From: Acetobacteraceae bacterium ESL0709
GTDB lineage: Bacteria > Pseudomonadota > Alphaproteobacteria > Acetobacterales > Acetobacteraceae
DNA: 64,000 nt
Assembly: GCA_029433415.1 (NCBI GenBank)
Contig: JAQTIA010000003.1
Span: 1,082,501 to 1,146,500 of the forward strand
Reading direction: 5' to 3'
The notes beneath the pieces are model-generated. The model was given only the letters and a program-made list of their open reading frames with translations, did not search any database and was not told the origin of the DNA. The position numbers and the translations under genes were made by a program. This document shows positions 26,025 through 34,654 of this stretch, in pieces. How positions within the stretch are numbered: position 1 is the stretch's first letter; each line of letters starts with the position of its first letter.

Positions 26025-26499
26025 CCAAACGCATGTAACCAGCTTCCCGTAAATCAGATTAGGCATAACACCCACATAGTGCAAAATCCGGTAAAGCGTT
26101 GCCCTATACGATTAAGGGACTTTTTCTGCCTTGCTTGCTCGCTTCATACGCAGGTTTTATTTAAATGATTATCATTATCATTCTGTGAATGATAAATTTG
26201 CCATAAGCGCCGGGAAAACCTACTTTTTATAATAACCATCAAGAAAATTCCTCTCCATTGACTGTCACTTCCTCTCTGAAATTAACATAATAATCTATAG
26301 TCACTTTATTGTGACATAAGAGATAATTGTTATTATCGTCTTTGACGTGCATCATTTACTTCATAGTTGTTTGTATATGGGGAAATATCATTAAGGAATA
26401 GTTAATATATTTCGAAACCGCACTGATATTAACAAAGTGTTGGATTATTCCCTCTGATAACACTCCATCGCAGACTTTTTCTTTTTACGCGGCGGTATT
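26025..26499. other. Long intergenic region with a Fur-like box
   Basis: 475 AT-rich bases without a credible gene. It holds the Fur-like sequence at 26161-26182 and presumably the promoter of the dehydrogenase operon. No riboswitch or convincing -35/-10 pair was identified. Confidence 0.5.
26161..26182. promoter_or_regulatory. Fur-like box
   Basis: TTAAATGATTATCATTATC matches the Fur consensus GATAATGATAATCATTATC at 15 of 19 positions, and it can be read as overlapping NATWAT hexamers (AATGAT, TATCAT, TATCAT). It lies 318 bases upstream of the dehydrogenase small-subunit gene and 137 bases past the immunity-like gene. Many alphaproteobacteria use other iron regulators, so its use here is an inference. 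Confidence 0.45.
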
Positions 26500-27285
26500 A
26501 TGAGCAACATTTCTCACTCCTACAATCATTCTCCTGCCCCTCTGGAGCGACGCTCATTTCTGCGAGCAGGTCTCGTTCTGGTAGCTTCTGCAACGATAGC
26601 CACTATTTTACGACCAGTCGGAGCCGCGGCGCGCGTTCTCATGGGAGGAACGAAATGGGCACCACGGGACCTCCAACCGCCCAAACCCGTTGATCCCACA
26701 AAACGCGTCTATTTCACTGAAGAAGAAGCCCGTCAGGTCACTGCCATTTTTGACCGTCTAATCCCCGCAGACGTGTTGGGTCCCAGTGCCTCAAAGGCAG
26801 GTTGCGTCGTCTTCACAGACCACCAGCTCGCCAGCCCCTGGGGCAATGCTGACTATCGCTACAAGGATGGTCCCTATCTCAATGGCACGCCGGAGCAGGG
26901 TTATCAGTCTCCCTTAACACCTGCCCAGCTTTACCGCCTCGGTCTGAAAGATATGGAAGACCATTGTCAAAAGAAATACGGCAAAAGCTTCCACGAGCTT
27001 TCCGCCCAAGAACAGGATGGCTGCCTCGAAGAGATAGAAGCCGGGAAATGTGATTTTCCTCACGTCTCCTCCAGCGCTTTCTTTTCCCAGCTTTTGGCCA
27101 ACGCACAGGAAGGCTATTTTTCTGACCCCGTTTATGGTGGCAACCGAAATATGGCTGGTTGGAAAATGATCAATTTCCCCGGGGTCCGTTATGATTATCG
27201 CGATGTCGTCCACATCAAGGGAGAACCCATTATCCTCGAACCTGTCAGCATTGCCCAGAGAGTAGGCCCTTCGCAACCTATTTGA
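26500..27285 (+). CDS. Membrane dehydrogenase small subunit (gluconate 2-dehydrogenase subunit 3 family)
   Basis: Small subunit of a three-part periplasm-facing dehydrogenase (gluconate, 2-ketogluconate, sorbitol or fructose type). The 261-residue product carries a twin-arginine signal (RRSFLRAG at residues 17-24, then a hydrophobic stretch ending AAA), so it is exported folded and carries the flavoprotein partner with it. The body fits the Gluconate_2-dh3 family: YFTEEEARQVTAIFDRLIP and GYFSDPVYGGNRNMAGWKM. It is the first gene of the operon, followed by the large subunit after 41 bases. Confidence 0.88.
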   Translation: MSNISHSYNHSPAPLERRSFLRAGLVLVASATIATILRPVGAAARVLMGGTKWAPRDLQPPKPVDPTKRVYFTEEEARQVTAIFDRLIPADVLGPSASKAGCVVFTDHQLASPWGNADYRYKDGPYLNGTPEQGYQSPLTPAQLYRLGLKDMEDHCQKKYGKSFHELSAQEQDGCLEEIEAGKCDFPHVSSSAFFSQLLANAQEGYFSDPVYGGNRNMAGWKMINFPGVRYDYRDVVHIKGEPIILEPVSIAQRVGPSQPI

Positions 27286-27326
27286 CCCCTGATCACTCTC
27301 AAGAAAAATAATAAGGATTTCCTCCG

Positions 27327-29099
27327 ATGGATTATAAAAGACCCAAAGCAGATGTGGCAATTATCGGTCTGGGTTGGTCTGGTTCCCTGATGGCTGAAGA
27401 ACTTACCCGGGCCGGACTGAATGTTGTTGCCCTTGAACGTGGTGCCTGGGAAACAACAAGCCAGAACTTCCCGCCTTCCATAGTAGCCGATGAGCTGCGT
27501 TTTGGCGTCCGCAAGGAAGCCCTGAAAACACCAGCCACTGAGGCTTATACCTATCGCAATACGGTTGATCAGGTCGCTCTTCCCGGACGTGAATGGAGTA
27601 CATGGCAGATGGGGAATACCGTCGGTGGTGCTGGCAAACATTGGGCGGTCAATTCCTGGCGTTTTAACCCTTCTGACTTCGAGATGGAAACACGCGTCAG
27701 GACCCGTTACAAAGACATGAAACTGGCCGAAGGGCTGATCGTGCAGGACTGGGGCGTTACATATGACGACCTTGAACCGCATTATGACCGTTTTGAGAAA
27801 ATCGCCGGCATTGCTGGCAATTCCGGCGTACTGAACGGGATAGTACAAAAAGGTGGTAATCCTTTTGAAGGTTCGCGCAGGAATCCTTACCCGACCCCTC
27901 CATTAGTACGTTCACGCTGGAATGATATTTTCCACAAAACGACTGAGGACATGGGCTATCACCCTTTCCCCATTCCTGCCGGAACAATCGGCGCTCCCTA
28001 TCGCAATCCGTTCGGCATCGAACTGGCCCCTTGCACCTATTGCGGCTATTGCGCTTTTTATGGCTGCGGCAATTATTCCAAATCCAGTCCTAATATCTGC
28101 GTCATTCCAGCCCTGATGGAACGCCGCAATTTTACCTTGCTGACAGAATGTACTGCGCTGAAAATTGAAAAAGCCTCTGATGGAAAAACAACCACAGGCG
28201 TGACCTTCCGCGATTCAGATGGCCATACAGGCTTTCAGCCCGCCGATATTGTCGTCGTTGCGGCCTATCAGCTTGATAATGTGCGCCTGCTGCTGCTCTC
28301 GGAAATCGGCACGCCTTATAATCCCAAAACGGATGAAGGCACTCTGGGCCGCGCCTATAACTGGCAAACCATGTCCATGGGATTCCTGTATTTTGAGAAT
28401 GAACATATGAATTCGTTCATTTCCACAGGAGCCCTTTCCACACAAATTGACGATTTTAATGGCGATAATTTCGACCATGCTGGCCTTGGCTTTATTGGTG
28501 GAGCAGGTATACAAGCCATTTCTGACCAGGGCACTCCTCTGGCCATGCTGGACCGCGTTCCTCCCGGAACCAAGAAATGGGGCGCGGAATGGAAAAGGGC
28601 CTTCAAACACTCCTACAGCAATTATGGCAAGATTCAAGGGCAAGGAACATCTTACTCCCATGTTGGTTCCTATCTTGATCTGGATCCCACCTATAAGGAT
28701 TCAAACGGTCAGCCCCTCTTGCGCGTCACGTTTGAATATAATGAAAATGACCGTCTCATGGCTCGTTTCATTCAGAAAAAAATTGATGAGATCTGCTACC
28801 AGACTGGTGCAAAATCATGGACGACAGAAGCGTTCCCCGATAAGCCGAGTGATCCTTTCCGTCCTTATAATAGTGGACACACAATCGGTGGCGCCGTAAT
28901 GGGACTGGACCCAAAAACCTCAGTGCTGAACCGTTACCAACAGCATTGGGATATGCACAATCTCTTCGTCGTCGGCGCGTCATCCTATCCCAATAATGCC
29001 GGGTACAACCCTACAGAAACACTTGGCGCCCTCACACTCTGGACGGCACGCGCCATTATTGAGACCTACATTCATAATCCTGGTCCGCTGGTTCGCTAA
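27327..29099 (+). CDS. Membrane dehydrogenase large subunit (GMC flavoprotein)
   Basis: The catalytic FAD subunit, 590 residues, of the GMC family. The N-terminal dinucleotide fold is GLGWSGSLMAEELTRAG (about residues 11-27) ending in the acidic ALERG. The cysteine cluster CTYCGYCAFYGC (about 235-246) matches the site that binds a [3Fe-4S] cluster in related FAD glucose and fructose dehydrogenases. The C-terminal active-site region reads NNAGYNPTETLGALTL. It has no signal of its own and is carried out with the Tat-borne small subunit. The substrate cannot be settled: gluconate, 2-ketogluconate and sorbitol enzymes all use this layout. Confidence 0.9.
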   Translation: MDYKRPKADVAIIGLGWSGSLMAEELTRAGLNVVALERGAWETTSQNFPPSIVADELRFGVRKEALKTPATEAYTYRNTVDQVALPGREWSTWQMGNTVGGAGKHWAVNSWRFNPSDFEMETRVRTRYKDMKLAEGLIVQDWGVTYDDLEPHYDRFEKIAGIAGNSGVLNGIVQKGGNPFEGSRRNPYPTPPLVRSRWNDIFHKTTEDMGYHPFPIPAGTIGAPYRNPFGIELAPCTYCGYCAFYGCGNYSKSSPNICVIPALMERRNFTLLTECTALKIEKASDGKTTTGVTFRDSDGHTGFQPADIVVVAAYQLDNVRLLLLSEIGTPYNPKTDEGTLGRAYNWQTMSMGFLYFENEHMNSFISTGALSTQIDDFNGDNFDHAGLGFIGGAGIQAISDQGTPLAMLDRVPPGTKKWGAEWKRAFKHSYSNYGKIQGQGTSYSHVGSYLDLDPTYKDSNGQPLLRVTFEYNENDRLMARFIQKKIDEICYQTGAKSWTTEAFPDKPSDPFRPYNSGHTIGGAVMGLDPKTSVLNRYQQHWDMHNLFVVGASSYPNNAGYNPTETLGALTLWTARAIIETYIHNPGPLVR

Positions 29100-29111
29100 G
29101 GGAACACTCAT

Positions 29112-30419
29112 ATGTCTAATGGATTGAAGAAAGCTCTTATCGGTGGCGGAATTGCTGTGGTGGCTGTTATCAGTATCATAACAGGTTATGTTGAACTGAA
29201 GCTTCACCCCTCCTCTCCCTTGAAAGAAGAGACTCTTTCTGAAACAGAACTTCAGGCCAAAATCGAACGCGGGCATTATATCGCTCGCGCCTCTGATTGC
29301 AAAGCCTGCCATACAGGCCGGGATCAGGCACCTTATGCTGGAGGGTTCACGCTTCATACACCCTTCGGAGACATCGTTACCTCGAACATCACTTCCGACC
29401 CGGAAACAGGTATTGGTGGCTGGACCATAAAACAGTTTGATGCCGTATTGCGCCATGGCGTAGGCAAATATGGCTTCCTCTACCCAGCCATGCCTTACAA
29501 TGCCTATACAAAATTGACCGATGAGGATGTCAGTGACCTATGGGCCTATATCAGACAAATCCCTGCTGTCAGGCACAAGGTACAGTCAAATCAGCTTCCT
29601 TTTCCTTATAATCAGAGGATCCTTTTGGCCGGATGGAACTATCTTTTCTTTACAGAAGGCACTTTCAGACCTGACCTCCGAAAAGACGCTGAATGGAACC
29701 GCGGCGCCTATCTGGTTGAAGGGCCTGAACATTGCGCAACCTGTCATACAGCCAAAAATAGTCTCGGCGGGAATGTCAGGGAAGCTTTTGGCGGCACGAC
29801 CCTGCAAAACTGGCACGCCTCTGACCTAACACCCAATAAATATATCGGTCTTGGCAACCTCAGTGATGATCAGCTCTTCAGCTACCTCAAAACGGGCACG
29901 AATGACCTTTCCGTGGCGTCTGGCCCTATGGGAGAAGCCGTTGAAGAATCACTTCAATATCTGACTGACAGCGATATCAGGGCAATTATCACCTATATCA
30001 GGTCAGTCCCCGCAACCCTTTACCAGCCTCCTGCCGCCCTGCCTGCCTCTGATCCCGTCATACAGCACGGCAAGACAATCTTTGAGACGCAATGCTCCGC
30101 CTGCCACGTCTCCAATGGAACAGGTGTGCCGAACATAATTCCGGCTTTTGCGCGTAATCCCATCATCAATGCACAGGATCCAGCTTCCCTGATCCAGAGC
30201 GTTTTGATCGGTGCTATGGGACCACAAACTGCTGGAAACCCGACGGGAGCCGGTATGCCACGCTTTGACTGGAATATGCCCGATGGCGATATAGCCGCCG
30301 TTTTAAACTATATCCGCAATAGCTGGGGCAATGCTGCTCCCCCCGTAACGCCACAAGCTGTAGCCGCCATGAGACGTGACCTCAAAGCACGATCATGGAT
30401 CTATCAAGGAAAACAATAA
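29112..30419 (+). CDS. Membrane dehydrogenase cytochrome c subunit (triheme)
   Basis: The electron-transfer subunit, 435 residues, passing electrons from the flavoprotein to ubiquinone in the cytoplasmic membrane. An N-terminal hydrophobic segment (about residues 8-27) exports or anchors it. Three heme c attachment sites are visible: CKACH at 63-67, CATCH at 208-212 and CSACH at 328-332, the usual number for this subunit in acetic acid bacteria. It follows the large subunit by 12 bases, giving the order small-large-cytochrome. Confidence 0.92.
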   Translation: MSNGLKKALIGGGIAVVAVISIITGYVELKLHPSSPLKEETLSETELQAKIERGHYIARASDCKACHTGRDQAPYAGGFTLHTPFGDIVTSNITSDPETGIGGWTIKQFDAVLRHGVGKYGFLYPAMPYNAYTKLTDEDVSDLWAYIRQIPAVRHKVQSNQLPFPYNQRILLAGWNYLFFTEGTFRPDLRKDAEWNRGAYLVEGPEHCATCHTAKNSLGGNVREAFGGTTLQNWHASDLTPNKYIGLGNLSDDQLFSYLKTGTNDLSVASGPMGEAVEESLQYLTDSDIRAIITYIRSVPATLYQPPAALPASDPVIQHGKTIFETQCSACHVSNGTGVPNIIPAFARNPIINAQDPASLIQSVLIGAMGPQTAGNPTGAGMPRFDWNMPDGDIAAVLNYIRNSWGNAAPPVTPQAVAAMRRDLKARSWIYQGKQ

Positions 30420-30442
30420 TAAATAATGACACAAAGCCCTTC

Positions 30443-31804
30443 TCACAGAGGGGCCTTGTATCTCTCAAAAGAATACAGCGTACCATAAAGGAAAGTTGTC
30501 ACAACAAGACCTGCTACCCAGGAAATATCAACCCCTCCCGTTCGGGAAACCAGAGGACCAGTGAAGAAGCTGGTCTTCAGGAACGGTAACTCAACCAGAA
30601 CACCGACCACATAACAAAACGCTGCCTGATGATTAAGTCGCCCATAACGTCCCCCATGGGGTTTGAAAAAATCATCAACCTCATAATGGCCCTTTTTGAG
30701 GATGTAATAATCATAAAGATTAATTGCCGTCCACGGCACAAGAACTGCCAGAAGAAAATCAAGAAACGCCGTATAGGACTGGAGGAAGGTTTTTGACATC
30801 CCTAACCCAATAAAAAGAGCTACAACCAGCAATAATGTTGTTGCCATTACACGCGAAGAACGCCCCAGATTATGTCTGGTGTAAAATGTCTGAAGAAAGG
30901 TAAGGATACATAATCCACCACAATAGACACTCATGGCACTGCCAAGCGGGATGGCCAATGCCAGTACCCAGACAACCACGTGACCTACAGGACCTGCCAG
31001 AGCTATAATGGCCTGAGATGGGGACAGATCTGGCCATAAAATGGCAAGCAGGCTCCCGAGCATCATAGGTAAAACCGCCCCAATGACCGTCCCGCCATAA
31101 CAAGCCCAAAACGTTTCCTTCACTGATGTTTCTGTCAGTGGCAGATAACGTGACGAATCCGAAACATAAGGGGCATAAGCAATCTGCCACAGAGCCGCAA
31201 CGGAGATAGCCCCCAACATGCCAGAAATCGAGCCATGAAGATCGCTCAACAGAGACCATGAAAGCGCATGCAATCCGCAGATTATGGCATAAAGCACGGC
31301 TATAGCTGAGAGCCAGCTTGCCGCTTTTGAGCAAAGATGAATAACACGATACCCCAGAACGCAGGGAATAAACGTCAGAAGCGCAATGAGAAGGATACAG
31401 TCTTTTCCGCTTAGCACAGGCACGATATGAGACAACGCCTCGCCGCCTACAACACAATTGGAAGCAGCAAACCCGATATACATAATGATTACGACACCAA
31501 TCACGGGCACAGACCCATAAAGACCGAACTGCCCGCGGCTCTGCACCATCTGTGGCACACCAAGTTGTGGTCCCTGCGCCGCATGAAGAGCCATAAATAC
31601 GGCGCCTGCCATATTGCCAATAATCAGCGCCATTAGTGACCAGAGAAAGGATAGTTTAAAAACGACAGGCCCCAAAGCACCTGTCACAACCGTAAGAAGC
31701 GTCATATTCGCACTGAACCAGACAGGGAACAGATCTGATGCCTTTCCAAAACGTTGGGTCAGCGGGATTGGATAAATGGTGTGGCGTTCAAAACTCTGTG
31801 TCAT
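30443..31804 (-). CDS. NCS1-family permease (cytosine/purine-type)
   Basis: A 453-residue polytopic inner-membrane protein with about 12 hydrophobic segments, of the nucleobase:cation symporter-1 family. It shows FPVWFSANMTLLTV near residue 28 and QGPQLGVPQMVQSRGQFG near 75, both NCS1/CodB-like blocks. The probable substrate is cytosine or another nucleobase, or a related hydantoin or thiamine-type compound. It stands alone, convergent with the dehydrogenase operon with 23 bases between stops. Confidence 0.85.
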   Translation of the reverse strand: MTQSFERHTIYPIPLTQRFGKASDLFPVWFSANMTLLTVVTGALGPVVFKLSFLWSLMALIIGNMAGAVFMALHAAQGPQLGVPQMVQSRGQFGLYGSVPVIGVVIIMYIGFAASNCVVGGEALSHIVPVLSGKDCILLIALLTFIPCVLGYRVIHLCSKAASWLSAIAVLYAIICGLHALSWSLLSDLHGSISGMLGAISVAALWQIAYAPYVSDSSRYLPLTETSVKETFWACYGGTVIGAVLPMMLGSLLAILWPDLSPSQAIIALAGPVGHVVVWVLALAIPLGSAMSVYCGGLCILTFLQTFYTRHNLGRSSRVMATTLLLVVALFIGLGMSKTFLQSYTAFLDFLLAVLVPWTAINLYDYYILKKGHYEVDDFFKPHGGRYGRLNHQAAFCYVVGVLVELPFLKTSFFTGPLVSRTGGVDISWVAGLVVTTFLYGTLYSFERYKAPL

Positions 31805-32117
31805 AGGTCGTGCTTTCCCACATTTACTGTTATAAGAGAAGAGTAATTATTTGTGTTTTTTAAAAATAATTTTAATGATTCTTCTATAAACTGTTTCTAG
31901 AACGAAAAATTATTTTTATTTGTTAAGTCAAAGTAAAAATACATCAAGAAAAATTTACCATACTCAAATCAAGAAAATTTGATCGAAGTTCCCTATTAAT
32001 AAGACAGGTTTTATGTATATTGGGAGGACAGAGATGGTCTGGTAGATTTTTTACCGCAGAACATTAATGGAGCTAAAAGCGACACCCCTTAAACTCATAG
32101 AAAGGACTCTTTTCGAC
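31805..32117. other. AT-rich divergent intergenic region
   Basis: 313 bases, strongly AT-rich, separating the divergent NCS1 and YfdX-like genes. It must hold both promoters, but no clear boxes or operators could be picked out. An open frame from 32067 simply extends the YfdX-like gene upstream of its signal peptide. Confidence 0.5.
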
Positions 32118-32864
32118 ATGACATTCAAATATTTCCAATGTTTTGCCGTCGCTTTTCTTTCTTCGAGTGTAATTTTCTCTACGTTATCCATATCACACGC
32201 TGCAACACCTCTTCCCCCTCATGACGAAATTGTCAGGCAAGTTCAGGATCATTGGGCAAAGCTCGAAGAAAGGCGCTCTTTTAACGACTTGTCAGAACAG
32301 AATCTGCAAGCCCTTAACGCCATCCTTGATGCTGATGAGCTCTTGTCACAACATCGTCATAAAGAGGCAGCGACAAAGCTTAGTTTTGCGCGCGACCGGC
32401 TAAATTCTGCTCTTCAAGCCCATCATAATCTCGCTCAGTCTGCTGCCTATGTAGAAAAACTTCATAGAGTAAATCCCGCTTTCCAATGGCTGCCACAATA
32501 TAATGCGGCTAACTGGGCGCCAGTAGGCGGTAAATTCATTGCCAAAACGGACCTTTCAAAGACGGAACATAAAGCCCTTTCTGAAGCAAATAGTCATCTA
32601 AGACTTGGTAAGGTTGATGAAGCCTATAAAATTATCGGCTTTTTTCGCAACAAAACGCAGATCTCCATTGCTATTGCCCCTCTGGAGCCAACAATTGAAG
32701 CTGTAGAAACCGCTCTGGCGACGCTTCAGAGACACGACGCTTCATCCGCTCAGGCAGTTTTACAAAACGCCATGACACATTATGTGTTCATTCCACAGGA
32801 TGCATTAAGCGTTGATCTTCTGGTGCATAAAAACCAGAATCGCGCCCTTTTGGCACGACGCTAA
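32118..32864 (+). CDS. YfdX-like exported protein
   Basis: The 248-residue product from the ATG at 32118 has a normal signal peptide (ending SHAAT near residue 23) preceded by AAGGA. The mature part is helical; its C-terminal half follows the YfdX pattern: a segment ending in LRLGKVDEAYKII, then SIAIAPLEPTIEAVETAL, then a last helix with AQAVLQNA. E. coli YfdX is a periplasmic protein of the acid-stress EvgA regulon. No oxc/frc-type neighbours are present here. The family call is by pattern recognition only. Confidence 0.55.
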   Translation: MTFKYFQCFAVAFLSSSVIFSTLSISHAATPLPPHDEIVRQVQDHWAKLEERRSFNDLSEQNLQALNAILDADELLSQHRHKEAATKLSFARDRLNSALQAHHNLAQSAAYVEKLHRVNPAFQWLPQYNAANWAPVGGKFIAKTDLSKTEHKALSEANSHLRLGKVDEAYKIIGFFRNKTQISIAIAPLEPTIEAVETALATLQRHDASSAQAVLQNAMTHYVFIPQDALSVDLLVHKNQNRALLARR

Positions 32865-32943
32865 AGACGTTAAATGGCAATCTCTTCTATAAAAAAGGAA
32901 ATTGCGCCATCTTATAAAAATAGCGTTTCCGCCTCGTCGGTAT

Positions 32944-32981
32944 AGCAGCATATTACACCGATACCGGAATAATATGCTGCT
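32944..32981. terminator. Perfect 12-bp hairpin between convergent genes
   Basis: AGCAGCATATTA (32944-32955) pairs perfectly with TAATATGCTGCT (32970-32981) across a 14-base loop. It sits between the stops of the YfdX-like gene and the efflux outer-membrane gene. A T-rich stretch follows on the plus strand, so it most likely terminates that transcript. Confidence 0.5.
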
Positions 32982-33016
32982 TCATATATCTTCTTTCCTA
33001 ATAAACGAAATATCTT

Positions 33017-34567
33017 TTAATGAGCTGGAGCTGTCTGAACAGCCTCGGCTAGCATCTGCCTTGGACTCTGTCCAGACTGTGTCTCATCGGGTAAATCTTC
33101 CTGCCATCCTCCACCCAGAGCGTTATAGAGGCGTGCCAGATCAACAGCGACTTTCGCATCGCTACTGGCCAGATCCATCTGACCCTGCTGCACCTGAATC
33201 TGGGCATTCAGTACATCAAGATAAGTACTCAGACCCGAACGATACTGATTCAGTGCCAGGTCAAATGACCTCTGGCTATCATGAACACTCTGATAAAGCC
33301 CCTGCCGTCTATTCTGCTCGTCGTGATAATTCTGCAAGACGTTATCAACCTCATGCCATGATTTGAGAACAGTCTGGCGATAGGAAATAGCGGCAGCTTT
33401 CTGTGCCGCTTTTTTCAGTTTGAGCTGGCCCGTCAGACGCCCACCCTGAAAAATGGGCAGAGACACACTCGGACCGACATTCCAGGCTCTGGAGCCCCAA
33501 AAACCAAGATCCTTAAAGGAAAGGGTCTGGAAGCCGAAATCAGCATTGATTGTCACTTTGGGATAAAAATCAGCCGTCGCCTCTCCCACTTCTGCAACAG
33601 TTTCTCGCAGACGTGCTTCCGCCTCTCTTACATCAGGGCGACGATGGGCAAGCTCGGATGGCAATCCCGCTGGCACAAAAGGAGGAACAACAGGAATATC
33701 CTGTCCCTTCTCCAGTTCCTGCTCCAGACTTTTCGGCGGTGCGCCAAGAAGATAGGCGATCGCATTTTTCTCCTGCGCCACACTTTGAGACAGCTGGGCC
33801 ATCTGGGCATCGACTTGATGAAGACGTGACTGTACAGAATCAACATCAAGTTCCGTTACCAATCCACTCTTGTAACGGTTTTGCGTCAGATCAAGAAGGT
33901 CAGAAAGCGTTTTATGACTTGCCGTCAGAACCCTCATTCTCTTCTGGTCGCCCCGAAGTTGCAAATAGTCGCGCGCCATATCAGCCTGCTGGGCGATAAG
34001 AACACTTCTGCGCTCTTCTTCTGTCATTTCCATCAATGCCTTGGACGCCTGATATTGACGGGCTACACGCCCCCATAAATCGACTTCATAAGTCGCATCA
34101 ATAGAATAATCCCACTGGTTTAACAGAGGTATCGTAGCATCACGGGGGACCTCAGCCATCCCTCCTGTTTTTTTACTGATACGACGAATAATTCTCCGCA
34201 ACTGGCGGGAACTATTCTGCGCACGAGCGTAAGTACCCTGCGCCGAAAGCATCGGAAAACGTTCTGCCCCGGCAATCATCATTTCAGCACGACTTTGCGC
34301 CAGATTGGCTGTTGCCAGTTGCAAGTCAAGGTTCTGGGTTGCTATGCGCTCCTCAAGAGAAGCAAGCTCTGGATCCTTGAATGATTTCCACCATTCATCA
34401 TCAAAGGGCAGCTCTGTTACCACACTTTGAGGAGAAGTCTTGCCGTTTTCACGGGCATGAGTATCATAATGAGAGGGCGACCACGGCTTGGGTGCGTGAT
34501 ATTTTGGCCCCACCATACAAGCGCTCAGGGCACAGAGTGAGACCATCGGCAAAAGCGTTTTGCGCAT
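33017..34567 (-). CDS. Outer-membrane efflux lipoprotein (NodT family)
   Basis: Outer-membrane channel of a tripartite efflux pump. The start at 34567 gives a standard lipoprotein signal, MRKTLLPMVSLCALSAC (Cys17); an upstream ATG at 34606 would add 13 residues. The next residues, MVGPKYHAP, are the usual OprM/NodT opening. The protein has the two repeated coiled-coil halves of the OEP fold (about residues 65-265 and 285-490). It is the last gene of an operon after the EmrA- and EmrB-like genes, which should supply adaptor and pump. Confidence 0.88.
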   Translation of the reverse strand: MRKTLLPMVSLCALSACMVGPKYHAPKPWSPSHYDTHARENGKTSPQSVVTELPFDDEWWKSFKDPELASLEERIATQNLDLQLATANLAQSRAEMMIAGAERFPMLSAQGTYARAQNSSRQLRRIIRRISKKTGGMAEVPRDATIPLLNQWDYSIDATYEVDLWGRVARQYQASKALMEMTEEERRSVLIAQQADMARDYLQLRGDQKRMRVLTASHKTLSDLLDLTQNRYKSGLVTELDVDSVQSRLHQVDAQMAQLSQSVAQEKNAIAYLLGAPPKSLEQELEKGQDIPVVPPFVPAGLPSELAHRRPDVREAEARLRETVAEVGEATADFYPKVTINADFGFQTLSFKDLGFWGSRAWNVGPSVSLPIFQGGRLTGQLKLKKAAQKAAAISYRQTVLKSWHEVDNVLQNYHDEQNRRQGLYQSVHDSQRSFDLALNQYRSGLSTYLDVLNAQIQVQQGQMDLASSDAKVAVDLARLYNALGGGWQEDLPDETQSGQSPRQMLAEAVQTAPAH

Positions 34568-34654
34568 GTGTCGGCCAACCTGATAATGTAACTGGGCAAA
34601 CTTCACAAAAACGCTCCTGCTTTTTCTCTGGATACAGAAACACCCTGCTGCATC

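Noticed and set aside
20031-26499. Integration-site repeats flanking the R-M locus
   Set aside because: No second copy of the tRNA-Thr 3' end and no integrase gene were found in the window, so no att sites are claimed.
32067-32117. Upstream extension of the YfdX-like gene
   Set aside because: It would place 17 residues before a normal signal peptide, and the ATG at 32118 has a better ribosome-binding site.
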